Source of the DNA: Candidatus Kapaibacterium sp.
Lineage (GTDB): Bacteria > Bacteroidota > Ignavibacteria > Palsa-1295
Length of the DNA stretch: 9,259 bases
Direction: 5' to 3'
Assembly (NCBI GenBank): GCA_025450975.1
Contig: JANWLI010000171.1
Location: 1-9,259 of the forward strand
Part shown: piece by piece, positions 1 to 7,544 of the stretch
Layout: every line of letters begins with the position of its first letter
How positions within the stretch are numbered: the stretch's first letter is position 1
Made by a program: the position numbers and the translations under genes
Notes under the pieces: model-generated
What the model was told of the DNA's origin: nothing
What the model saw: only the letters and a program-made list of their open reading frames with translations
Database searches by the model: none

Positions 1-1710
1 ACTTGGGTCAATCAGAATCACTTTTCCCGCAACGCCACGCAATGCCAGGACGCTTTTCCCGATTCCATCGAGATCAAAAAATTGCCGTACCTGCAGCGAT
101 GGTTTAACGTAATGAGCACTTGGCAGATCTTCGCCGAAGATCTTTTGCAAAACAGGTGCACCGTACTCAAACCCGGCACTAATATTGGTACCTTCCGAAG
201 GATTAAGAAAATCATTGGTGACATCGTAGATGCCGCTTACATTAAAGATCAGATTGAACTGCTCTTTCTCCGGTAAATTGAGTTTTTCGAGCTCAGGGTC
301 GAAGATGCCGCGTCGCAGGTATTGGATCGTGATACCGGGACGCAGCGATATATTCATATGAGGAAAATTGATCCTCGTACCAACGCGTCCCGAATAGGAA
401 TTTTCGAGGAAGCGATCCTTCTCTTCCACATGGGAAAAATTTGCGCCGATCTGCAGCGGTGCATCAAAGAGTGCAAAGGGGAATTCAAGCGACGCGCCGG
501 CATCCCACCGTGATTGCGATAGCGGCAATGGTTGCCAACTACCGTTAAGAGAAAATTTTTCTCCTCCTTCGAAAAGATTGCGATGATTAAATGCTGCACT
601 GACGCCTGCGGCAAACTCATCACGTGCGCTCGAAGCGATGAAGATACCGGGAGAGATATCAACCGTGACCATCGTCCGTAACTCGACGACGATCGGCACT
701 TCCTGCCCATCCTTAAGGGAATCCGGAATATGCGAGATCGACGACGTATCCGGATAGATAAACACGAGGTCGAACGTGCCAAGAGTATATAGATTACGCT
801 CTCCCTCCTTAAGCAGCGACAGCTTGACTAAATCGCCTTTTTCGTACCGCACCAACTTGCGGATCGTCGACTCTTTTACTCTGCCCTCAGCACCAAGCGT
901 GTCATAAATGATCTTAAGATCGCCCATTCGGTAGCGGTGACCGGTCTGAAAGTATACGGTAATACCGACGGATTTTGTCCCGGCAATGCTCTCGACAATG
1001 ATCGAGTCGCGCCGGAAGAACGGATAGCCATTCTCGCCAAGCAATTCGCGCGCGCGCTCATCTTCCTTGACGACATCTTCCGCATTATACTGCGAACCAC
1101 GGGCAATACCGATCTCTGCAGTTACCTTTTCCAGAAGATCGAATGGAAGTGTCTGAAACCCTTCAAAGGTAAAACCGGCAACCTTAAACGCAGGGCCTTC
1201 GGTGATAAGAAAGACGACCGTTGTTTGTATATCCGGATACGCTTCCTGTGTTGCGGGCGATCGGAAACGGTTCGCATCGCGGATCCGGCTCCATTCGGCA
1301 ACGTCCGCCTGATCTTCATCGAGACGGTACGCTACGCGCACTTCCAGAAAGCCTTTTGCATGATAGTAATCGGATACGGACTCCGTATCGCTCATCAGGA
1401 TCGCTTCGTCAACATATTGGCGCGGACGCCCCCAGGAAGTGTTGATCGTATGGAAGGCGCGTTCAAGCCACGACGACGGGCGCGTCGTTATCCACGACGA
1501 AAGCTCGTTATCAGTGATACTGGCATTTCCCTCGATCTTGACTTCAACGATTTCGCGTTTGCGAAGCTGGCGTTCGTTACGGCGTTGTGCGTAGAGCGGA
1601 GAGGAAAGCTCAAGGCAGATAAGAAAAACAATGGCTGAGGAATACAGAAGCCATAACGGTTTTGCGAGAGAGTTGCGACTGGAGGCAATAACCGTTGTTC
1701 GTGCTGGCAC
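1..1710 (-). CDS. Omp85 (BamA/TamA) family outer-membrane protein, C-terminus cut by window edge
   Basis: Omp85 proteins insert or translocate other proteins at the outer membrane. The frame is open for 570 codons from a GTG at 1710 to the left edge, which removes the rest of the barrel. Residues 1-41 look like a signal peptide: a basic stretch, a hydrophobic core near residues 19-39 and a cleavage site after LYA. I read three POTRA-like repeats at about 52-135, 170-258 and 259-346; for example, KIEGNASITDNEL begins the first. The barrel start carries the family-typical NLFEGGEKFSL (378-388) and DVTNDFLNPSEGTNI (496-510), which resembles the conserved Asp...Pro.xGxx strand. Three POTRAs suit TamA or a divergent BamA better than the classical five-POTRA BamA, so I give no symbol. 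The GTG is chosen because an in-frame stop lies 18 bases upstream and the signal peptide follows. There is no clear Shine-Dalgarno. It is probably cotranscribed with the DUF2795 gene. Confidence 0.9.
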   Translation of the reverse strand, partial: MPARTTVIASSRNSLAKPLWLLYSSAIVFLICLELSSPLYAQRRNERQLRKREIVEVKIEGNASITDNELSSWITTRPSSWLERAFHTINTSWGRPRQYVDEAILMSDTESVSDYYHAKGFLEVRVAYRLDEDQADVAEWSRIRDANRFRSPATQEAYPDIQTTVVFLITEGPAFKVAGFTFEGFQTLPFDLLEKVTAEIGIARGSQYNAEDVVKEDERARELLGENGYPFFRRDSIIVESIAGTKSVGITVYFQTGHRYRMGDLKIIYDTLGAEGRVKESTIRKLVRYEKGDLVKLSLLKEGERNLYTLGTFDLVFIYPDTSSISHIPDSLKDGQEVPIVVELRTMVTVDISPGIFIASSARDEFAAGVSAAFNHRNLFEGGEKFSLNGSWQPLPLSQSRWDAGASLEFPFALFDAPLQIGANFSHVEEKDRFLENSYSGRVGTRINFPHMNISLRPGITIQYLRRGIFDPELEKLNLPEKEQFNLIFNVSGIYDVTNDFLNPSEGTNISAGFEYGAPVLQKIFGEDLPSAHYVKPSLQVRQFFDLDGIGKSVLALRGVAGKVILIDPS

Positions 1711-1728
1711 GATATCAGTGTACGATCA

Positions 1729-1959
1729 TCAATACTCGTTTAATTCATCGTCATAGTAAAACTCATCGTCTTCAGGAGAGTAGTCGGGCCACACGTCCTG
1801 AATGGTCTCGAATACTTCATCCTCGTCCTCGATCTCCTGCAGGTTCTTGATGACTGCCGGCGGCGCACCGATGCGCTCGCAATAGTCGAGTAATTCGTAT
1901 TTCGATGCCGGCCATGGAGCATCTTCGAGATATTGGATCAATTCTGGCGTCCAGAGCAT
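1729..1959 (-). CDS. Small acidic DUF2795 family protein
   Basis: This is a 76-residue soluble protein with no signal peptide or membrane segment. Residues 5-50 match the DUF2795 pattern as I recall it: LIQYLEDAPWPASKYELLDY, then a Gly-Ala-Pro turn (IGAPPAVIKNL) and an acidic linker. The C-terminal third is very acidic and aromatic (VWPDYSPEDDEFYYDDELNEY, last 21 residues, in part), with about ten Asp/Glu. Close relatives with the same WT.EL..YLEDAPWPA start occur, from memory, in Chlorobi and Ignavibacteria. The function of the family is unknown to me. It starts with ATG at 1959 and ends in tandem stops (TGA TGA). The Omp85 start codon follows 18 bases later in the same frame, so the two are likely cotranscribed. 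It lies 90 bases downstream of the YejE-like permease gene. Confidence 0.85.
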   Translation of the reverse strand: MLWTPELIQYLEDAPWPASKYELLDYCERIGAPPAVIKNLQEIEDEDEVFETIQDVWPDYSPEDDEFYYDDELNEY

Positions 1960-1974
1960 AATTCGTTATTCGTT

Positions 1975-1982
1975 CAAAAGTA
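1975..1982 (-). promoter_or_regulatory. Possible Bacteroidota-type -7 promoter element
   Basis: On the minus strand the bases read TACTTTTG, an exact match to the Bacteroidota -7 consensus TAnnTTTG. It ends 15 bases before the ATG of the DUF2795 gene. I see no convincing TTG/TTTG -33 element at the expected distance. An eight-base degenerate motif can arise by chance, so this is a weak call. If real, it would give the DUF2795-Omp85 pair its own promoter within the 90-base gap after the permease genes. Confidence 0.25.
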
Positions 1983-2049
1983 TTCGTGCGTGAGACTAAT
2001 TCGATTTGTTGCGTGACTTACTGAAAATTTATCACTTTGGTTCCTCGCC

Positions 2050-3150
2050 TTAATCCCGCAAACGCGGATCGAGCGCGTCACGCAGCCCGTCGCCGACAAG
2101 ATTATAGCAAAGCACGGAAAGGAAGATCGCAAGGCCGGGAAATACGGCCAGCCACCATGCGGTGATATTGCCGCGCGCATCACTGAGCACACTACCCCAG
2201 GTAACGATCGTCGGCGGTACGCCAAACCCAAGGAAGGAAAGACTTGCTTCGATGAGAATTGCGCCTGCGATACCGAACGCCGATGACACAAGCACAGGTG
2301 CCAGCGAATTCGGCAGCACATGACGGAATATAATGCGACGATTCGAAAGCCCGAGCGCCATCGCTGCGCTGACAAACTCCATGTTGCGCACACGCAGGAA
2401 TTCACCGCGCGTAAACCTGGCGATCGACGTCCACCCCGTCAGACCTATGAGGATCATAACGAGCCAGATCGAACCCGTCTGGAACATTGCAACAACCGTG
2501 ATGATAAGAAAGAACTGCGGCAGCGTGATCACCAACTCGATAAGCCTTGAGACCACGACATCAACCCAGCCTCCATAGAAACCGGCAAGCGCGCCAAGCG
2601 TGACGCCAAGAAAGATAGCGATCGACATCGACAGAAAGCCGATCGTCAGCGCGATACGAGACCCGTGGATGAGACCGGAGAGTACATCCCTGCCGATCGC
2701 ATCGGTCCCCAGGAGATGACTGCCCCCCGGCGGTTGCAAATTGTTGATGAGATCCTGATTGGACGAACGCCATAGGATCGGCGGCCAGAAATCAAAGCTG
2801 AGCTTGCCCTGATCGTCAAGCTCTTTCCAGTCTGCCGTAACGAGGTCCGGCTGCCAGCGATCGAGCCCCAGGCCAACAAGATAGTCTTTAGCGACCGGGA
2901 AATACAACGTACCGTCATGGCTTGCCATGATCGGCTTATCGTTAGCCAGAAAATCTGCAAAGATGGCAATGGCGAACAGGAAGTAGACAATGTAAAGCGC
3001 CCACTTCGCCACGCTGTTCTTTTTGAACTGGTGAGCGACAAGACTCCAGTAGGACTGCCCTACTGCTTTACGACTGGCAGCGGCTCTCTGATCGTCGACG
3101 TCAGAGGAGGCCGGCGTTGTCTGTTGTTGGAGCGGTGTGACTTCTGCCAT
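2050..3150 (-). CDS. Peptide ABC transporter permease, YejE/OppC type
   Basis: This is one of two inner-membrane permeases of a peptide-type (DppC/OppC/YejE) ABC importer. It has 366 residues, against about 300 for a plain OppC. A 45-residue polar N-terminus precedes the first membrane segment (about 48-69), followed by a periplasmic insertion (70-145). That insertion includes ANDKPIMASHDGTLYFPV and FWPPI, which resemble the matching part of Escherichia coli YejE as I recall it. HLLGTDAIGRDVLSGLIHGSRIA (146-168, in part) is the family's conserved lead into the BPD-transporter core. Five more membrane segments follow. The ATPase-contacting EAA loop is at about 257-287, with the Gly in MALGLSNRR. 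It ends LRDALDPRLRD, the usual OppC tail. The ATG at 3150 lies three bases after the stop of the partner permease, so translation is probably coupled. No substrate-binding protein or ATPase gene is adjacent, so the substrate cannot be inferred. Confidence 0.93.
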   Translation of the reverse strand: MAEVTPLQQQTTPASSDVDDQRAAASRKAVGQSYWSLVAHQFKKNSVAKWALYIVYFLFAIAIFADFLANDKPIMASHDGTLYFPVAKDYLVGLGLDRWQPDLVTADWKELDDQGKLSFDFWPPILWRSSNQDLINNLQPPGGSHLLGTDAIGRDVLSGLIHGSRIALTIGFLSMSIAIFLGVTLGALAGFYGGWVDVVVSRLIELVITLPQFFLIITVVAMFQTGSIWLVMILIGLTGWTSIARFTRGEFLRVRNMEFVSAAMALGLSNRRIIFRHVLPNSLAPVLVSSAFGIAGAILIEASLSFLGFGVPPTIVTWGSVLSDARGNITAWWLAVFPGLAIFLSVLCYNLVGDGLRDALDPRLRD

Positions 3151-3153
3151 GGC

Positions 3154-4260
3154 TTATGCTGATTTTTTCGTGAATGCGATACGCGGATCGACGACCGTGT
3201 ACAAAATATCTGAGAGAAGAATACCGAAGAGTGTCAGAACGGCGGCGATCGTGAACTCCGCCATGATCAGCGGATAATCGCGTGCCGTCAGTGCCTGGAA
3301 GGCTAACTGTCCCACACCGGGAATCGTGAAGATCGTTTCGATGATCACGGCACCACCGACAAGCGCCGGCAGAATGCTCGCAAGCATCGTCAGGATCGGA
3401 ATGAGCGAATTACGCAGCGCGTGCTTATAGACTACTATCTTTTCCGGTAGTCCTTTGGCACGCGCTGTGCGGATATAGTCCTGACGGATCACCTCGAGCA
3501 TCGACCCGCGCATCTGCCGCGAGAGGTATGCAAGGCTGCCGTAGGTAAGACAGAAGATAGGAAGAATGAGATGCCAAACTGTGTCGAAGAAGCGGGTGCT
3601 CCATGGATCGTCCGGCGACGAACTCATGGAGTTCAGGCCGTTATTGGGAAACCAGTCGAGGAAGTCGCCGCCGCCAAAGAAAATGATCAGCATCGTCGCA
3701 AGCCAGAAACTCGGCAGTGCGTACATGACGAAGAGAATAACCGTCATGACCTTGTCTTTGCGCGTCTTCTGGTTTGCCGCTGAGTAAATACCGAGTGGGA
3801 CTGCGATCAGATACGAAAGTAAAATTGCGATGCCGGAGAGCATGGCCGTGACCGGCAGACGTTCGACGATCTTCTCGAGCACATCCCGGTTATCCTGGAA
3901 GGATTTGCCAAAATCGAGCTTGAACATATTGGCCAGCCAGTGATGATACTGGTTGTATGTTCCATTCCAGCGGAACATGAGCCGGTCGGTGAGCGGAAGC
4001 ATGTTGCCTTCGGCGTCCTTCTCGTCGCTGAAGATCGTCCAGTACCAGAGCGGTTTATCGAGACCCCATTGAGCGCGGATCTGGTTGATCATCTGCTCGT
4101 TAAGCTGCTGGTTGCCACGCATCGAACCTTCGGCGCCTACGCCGGCCTTGAGTTCAGCGGGATCGCCGGGCGCAAGACGTGAGATCAGGAAGGTTAAGAT
4201 CGTTATTAAAAATAACGTCGGGATAAACAGCAGTACGCGCCGTATGAGATATTGGAACAT
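3154..4260 (-). CDS. Peptide ABC transporter permease, YejB/OppB type
   Basis: This is the partner permease that forms the membrane channel with the YejE-like protein. Its 368 residues are close to YejB (about 364) and longer than plain OppB/DppB. The N-terminus MFQYLIRRVLLFIPTLFLIT and the motif RLAPGDP (28-34) are typical. A periplasmic region of about 35-135 follows the first membrane segment. Later membrane segments lie near 137-158, 171-196, 229-248, 286-310 and 332-355. FFGGGDFLDWFPNNGL (194-209) closely resembles the YejB loop as I recall it. The EAA loop is at about 261-290 (DYIRTARAKGLPEKIVVYKH), and the protein ends near VDPRIAF, the family signature. ATG at 4260 is the natural start because it opens directly into the first helix; no Shine-Dalgarno is evident. 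It is the first gene of a pair with the downstream permease. Confidence 0.93.
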   Translation of the reverse strand: MFQYLIRRVLLFIPTLFLITILTFLISRLAPGDPAELKAGVGAEGSMRGNQQLNEQMINQIRAQWGLDKPLWYWTIFSDEKDAEGNMLPLTDRLMFRWNGTYNQYHHWLANMFKLDFGKSFQDNRDVLEKIVERLPVTAMLSGIAILLSYLIAVPLGIYSAANQKTRKDKVMTVILFVMYALPSFWLATMLIIFFGGGDFLDWFPNNGLNSMSSSPDDPWSTRFFDTVWHLILPIFCLTYGSLAYLSRQMRGSMLEVIRQDYIRTARAKGLPEKIVVYKHALRNSLIPILTMLASILPALVGGAVIIETIFTIPGVGQLAFQALTARDYPLIMAEFTIAAVLTLFGILLSDILYTVVDPRIAFTKKSA

Positions 4261-4312
4261 GCCAGATGGTGTTAATTCGCTTCCACGTGAGACGCAACAA
4301 AGCGCCAGTTCG

Positions 4313-4369
4313 CAAAAATAACCCCGAAACCACCCGGAGAGTGCGAGAAATACACAAATTTGTTCGGGG
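4313..4369 (-). terminator. Possible terminator after the T9SS cargo gene
   Basis: On the minus strand CCCCGAA (4369-4363) pairs exactly with TTCGGGG (4328-4322), and TTATTTTTG follows immediately. The stem is seven pairs, but the loop is 34 bases, long for an intrinsic terminator. A perfect palindrome ACAAATTTGT (4354-4363) overlaps its foot and could form an alternative structure. It begins one base beyond the stop of the secreted-protein gene. The trailing TATTTTTG also matches the Bacteroidota -7 consensus TAnnTTTG, 53 bases before the permease start, so the T-rich stretch may instead belong to a promoter for the permease pair. Confidence 0.35.
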
Positions 4370-4370
4370 C

Positions 4371-7202
4371 CTACCGGATCAGAATACTGGCGCGATAGGT
4401 CACTTCGCTCAACTTTACGATAACTGTGTACTGCCCCGCAGGTAGATCGCCAAGTTCTACTTCCTCAATTTGTCCGGCAGTCACAACTTTCGAGAATGAG
4501 GTAACCCCGATGCTATTGGTCAACGAGAGCACTCCGTCGCCGGTAAACGAGCTGAGATCTATCGAGAGCTGATTCCTGGCAGGATTCGGATAAACGGAAA
4601 GTACCCTCTGGTCAGCAGATGAGATACCCGCATTTAGCGGCCTGCCAATAAGTGAAGATGTTGATTTGATCGACCGGTCATACGGTGCAGGAATATCGGT
4701 GATCCAGGTAATAGACCCAGTATCCGAAATACTACTCCCCGGCGTATAACATATTCTCCTCTTCGTCGATGTGCCGGGTGGAAGTAACTGGGGTTTGTTT
4801 GCAGTGCTATCGCCAAATGAGAATGCCGGAATTCCCGTGATCTCCCCGCGAAGCAATTGGAATGTGTCTTTGCCCCGATTTTCGATCAGGATATCTCTAC
4901 ATTCTGTATCCGTTGCAGTGCCAAAGTTCAGGTCGCCGGCAAAGATAAGTCCCGTCATACCACTGACTGTGATCATCATATCAAAGGAATTACAGGCATT
5001 CCTAATACTTAGATGAGCACTCCGTGTCATTGTGTCGATGGGACTATACGTAACTTCAAGCCAGAGCGAATCCCAGTAAGTAAGCGGATTCGAATTCCTG
5101 CTTTGAACTTGATAGCTAAAGAGAGGCTCGGAAATCGATATATCCTCAATATCAAAATAAAAAGGCGTCTTAAAAATGTAAGTGTTTGTTTGCGCCTCAC
5201 CTATTCCGACAGTTGGGCCCTCAACTCTCCGTGTAATTCGCAACTGTTGTTTGTCGATCCTAAGTGGTAAGAACGTTCTCCCTCCAAGCCCGTCGATAAT
5301 TTCAACTAAAGCCAGCGCATCTTTCGTGGTATCAATAATCGAAAGTGCCACACACACATTGGATATCGGAGTTATATACTCGATGCTTGTAGTATTCTGA
5401 GTTTTTCCGTCCGAAAGAACATAATTATACGATTCTGGCTGATGATACGGATGGGTTTCTTCGTAATAGTAGTATAAGTTGTGCGGGTCATTAATGAGCG
5501 ACACACTTTTAATACCTACTCCTCCCGTATCTTGAATACACAATTCCCATGACGTACACGATGTTTGTGTCGCGTTGGTCTTGATCGATGCTTTTCCAAT
5601 ATTTCCAGCTCTAAGCCCACCGGGGAAAGCGAAGCCAGAAATATTAATATTATTCTGCTGATCGCGCGAGGCGACATACCCAAATACGTAGACCATAAAT
5701 ACATGCGACGATCGCGCATAGTAGGTTACCCCCGGACTAAACTTATATGTCGTAGCCGACAAATTCCCGCCCCCGAATGACGCAGGCGCTAAGCCATTAA
5801 AGCAGACCCATTTCCTCCCGGTCGGTTTCAGAACTTCTCCGACAACCCGAGGTGCTGAACCGTCCGCTACGATTGATACCGGATAGCGCGAGATGATCGT
5901 CACATAGTAATCCTGATACGGCACCTCACCATTTGCACCGATCTTTTTTGGTATGTACCAAAGATAGGCATTGCGCGCGCAATGGAAAGGAACAACGTTC
6001 GTCATTGCCGGAGCTGTGTACGGAGCGCCGTCGCCATCAGACCTCAATTCGTATTGTATTAACTGAAATTTCTTCCCGCTATCGGCTGCATAGTATAAGG
6101 GGGCTGCCAAATTTGTTTTCGCTGCAGGTGGAATACTAAAAGGCGCTGTATTTAGTGGGGACGATGGTCCACTACATGTCGAAGTACTCACCGTAGCTGC
6201 CGCATTTGTTTCTGCTACGAACACCTTTACATCCTCCCCTTGTCCTCCGGCAAGCACTCCTGGGCCGTCTTCCATCGGCGAACTCATATAACCAACATTC
6301 GACGCAAACTCCCACGGGATCGCCTGCTCGATCATGAAGTCGCGCGCATCGCTTGGGTTTGTTTCCTTGACGATGCCGTCGCCGACGTTCGCATTCTCAT
6401 GCGCCATGATCACGGCGATCGGCTTATCGGCCTTGACGATCGAGCCGGACATGTCATCATAGTCTCCCTGATATGCACTCGTCGAACGAACGAAATACGT
6501 CTGCCCGTGATGAAGTGTCACTTCGTAGGGCTGCGGCTTTCCGGTCGCCCCTTGTCCCTGCGTTGCTCCGGGATGACCGCCGCCGGTGCGCGCATTTGGA
6601 ATGATCGTTACGCGCGTATTGGCTTCTGCAGCGATGATCATAAAACACCCGTTGGACTTATCGGCATCGGCAATCGCCGGCGGCGATACCCACGCGCCAG
6701 CTCCCGGATTATCCTGCTCGGTCGCAACAACGTATTCTCTGCCCCACATCAACGTCGGCAGTGCGAGGTACCCTCCGCCAGCACATGGGCCACTCGAATA
6801 GTAATGGATTGTCACCGGATCGTTGGTGGTAATATGAATGGACCGGTATTCAGCGATATCGCCCGGCTCCGTTGGCCGTGCTTTGATTTGATCGAGAAGC
6901 ACTTCGACTGTCCGGAATGCCTTCACGCTATACTTGACAGGAGCGCCTTCTTTTCCCGTCCCCGGATCAAAGTAGCTTACGAAGATCTCGTTATCAGTAT
7001 ACGAACTGACAAGCGCATACACTTTCACCTCAGCAAGCGCCAGACCGCTGAGAACGTTAGGATGCGATGGCGGAATATAGCCAAGGTAAAAGTCTCTTCC
7101 CTCAGAGAAAAGACCTTGAGCCAGAGCACTCCCCTGAATAAGCAGGACCACAAGCATCAGCAACCGCATGCCTATAAGACGCGCGAAGCTCCGAAGCGTC
7201 AC
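4371..7202 (-). CDS. T9SS-secreted protein with IgGFc-binding-like N-terminal half
   Basis: This is a 943-residue surface or secreted protein. The signal peptide ends at about residue 28 (core MRLLMLVVLLIQGSALA). Residues about 35-340 resemble the IgGFc-binding N-terminal domain family: LPTLMWGREYVVA, FMIIAAEANTRVTIIP, VTLHHGQTYFV, DMSGSIVKADKPIAVIMAHE and IEQAIPWEF fall in the order expected for that fold. Residues about 751-845 look like an Ig-like ASH/choice-of-anchor domain (LNFGTATDTECRDILIENRG). Residues about 866-943 are a type A T9SS sorting domain, with VYPNPARNQLSIDL and a final beta-rich LPAGQYTVIVKL segment. The domains place the mature protein at the cell surface; the ligand is unknown. 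The longest frame starts at GTG 7202, two codons after an in-frame TAG. An ATG at 7169 would give a compact 17-residue signal peptide and may be the true start. GC content falls sharply towards the middle of the gene. Confidence 0.88.
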   Translation of the reverse strand: MTLRSFARLIGMRLLMLVVLLIQGSALAQGLFSEGRDFYLGYIPPSHPNVLSGLALAEVKVYALVSSYTDNEIFVSYFDPGTGKEGAPVKYSVKAFRTVEVLLDQIKARPTEPGDIAEYRSIHITTNDPVTIHYYSSGPCAGGGYLALPTLMWGREYVVATEQDNPGAGAWVSPPAIADADKSNGCFMIIAAEANTRVTIIPNARTGGGHPGATQGQGATGKPQPYEVTLHHGQTYFVRSTSAYQGDYDDMSGSIVKADKPIAVIMAHENANVGDGIVKETNPSDARDFMIEQAIPWEFASNVGYMSSPMEDGPGVLAGGQGEDVKVFVAETNAAATVSTSTCSGPSSPLNTAPFSIPPAAKTNLAAPLYYAADSGKKFQLIQYELRSDGDGAPYTAPAMTNVVPFHCARNAYLWYIPKKIGANGEVPYQDYYVTIISRYPVSIVADGSAPRVVGEVLKPTGRKWVCFNGLAPASFGGGNLSATTYKFSPGVTYYARSSHVFMVYVFGYVASRDQQNNINISGFAFPGGLRAGNIGKASIKTNATQTSCTSWELCIQDTGGVGIKSVSLINDPHNLYYYYEETHPYHQPESYNYVLSDGKTQNTTSIEYITPISNVCVALSIIDTTKDALALVEIIDGLGGRTFLPLRIDKQQLRITRRVEGPTVGIGEAQTNTYIFKTPFYFDIEDISISEPLFSYQVQSRNSNPLTYWDSLWLEVTYSPIDTMTRSAHLSIRNACNSFDMMITVSGMTGLIFAGDLNFGTATDTECRDILIENRGKDTFQLLRGEITGIPAFSFGDSTANKPQLLPPGTSTKRRICYTPGSSISDTGSITWITDIPAPYDRSIKSTSSLIGRPLNAGISSADQRVLSVYPNPARNQLSIDLSSFTGDGVLSLTNSIGVTSFSKVVTAGQIEEVELGDLPAGQYTVIVKLSEVTYRASILIR

Positions 7203-7218
7203 AAACTATCTGGTGTCC

Positions 7219-7239
7219 GGTGCATAACCCTGTGGATAA
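7219..7239 (-). promoter_or_regulatory. Tandem DnaA-box-like sites
   Basis: The minus strand reads TTATCCACA (7239-7231), a perfect DnaA box. GGG follows, then TTATGCACC (7227-7219), which differs from TTATNCACA only at the last base. Both face the same way, 12 bases apart, and end 16 bases before the GTG of the T9SS cargo gene. They could be a DnaA-responsive control site. There is no dense box cluster, no AT-rich unwinding region beside them, and no replication gene nearby, so a chromosomal origin is not supported. Confidence 0.4.
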
Positions 7240-7289
7240 AATGTGAACAGAAAGTTACATGGGCACCTTGCAGGCACCTATGTCGATGC

Positions 7290-7318
7290 ATTATATTGGG
7301 GAGGCGTATTGTAACTGT
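7290..7318 (-). promoter_or_regulatory. Weak candidate promoter for the T9SS cargo gene
   Basis: The minus strand contains TATAAT at 7295-7290, a perfect sigma-70-type -10 box. The -35 position 16-17 bases upstream reads CAGTTA or ACAGTT, a poor match to TTGACA. A Bacteroidota-type near match, TAACTTTC, lies closer to the gene at 7257-7250. Neither is strong enough to choose between them. Confidence 0.2.
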
Positions 7319-7360
7319 ATGCGAGGGATGAGGATGATCGGCAATCCAGTTGAAAGGCGT

Positions 7361-7389
7361 ATAGGCGGATGGACGGATAGGCGGATGGA
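7361..7389 (+). repeat. 16-base tandem repeat, left copy of a flanking pair
   Basis: ATAGGCGGATGGA occurs at 7361-7373 and again at 7377-7389, joined by CGG, giving a 16-base period with internal near-4-base structure. The first 24 bases (7361-7384) match the reverse complement of 7887-7910 at 20 of 24 positions. It is followed by ATGCGGT twice in tandem (7392-7405), directly before the first GTGTAAATTT. Confidence 0.85.
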
Positions 7390-7512
7390 AAATGCGGTAT
7401 GCGGTGCGTGTAAATTTCAAACAAGCATGTGGTGCACAACTATATTGGCGAATATCAAGAGGTTAGCTATACATGTTTCAGGCGTGTAAATTTTATGAGC
7501 AATGGGTTAGGT

Positions 7513-7544
7513 GGTCGGACGTACGGACGGTCGGGCGTTCGGGG
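7513..7544 (+). repeat. 16-base GC-rich tandem repeat inside array segment 2
   Basis: GGTCGGACGTACGGAC (7513-7528) is followed directly by GGTCGGGCGTTCGGGG (7529-7544), identical at 12 of 16 positions. The period equals that of the repeat at 7361-7389, and both have near-4-base internal structure, but the sequences differ. It occupies most of the 58-base segment between motif copies 2 and 3. Confidence 0.7.

Noticed and set aside
1489..1497. DnaA-box-like TTATCCACG
   Set aside because: It has one mismatch, is isolated, and lies inside the Omp85 coding sequence.
937..1638. 233-codon plus-strand open frame
   Set aside because: It is antisense to the POTRA region of the Omp85 gene, whose frame is open throughout and carries clear family motifs.
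6240..7331. 363-codon plus-strand open frame
   Set aside because: It lies almost entirely antisense to the T9SS cargo gene. The product is rich in Arg, His and Cys without domains, as expected for a shadow frame in GC-rich coding DNA.
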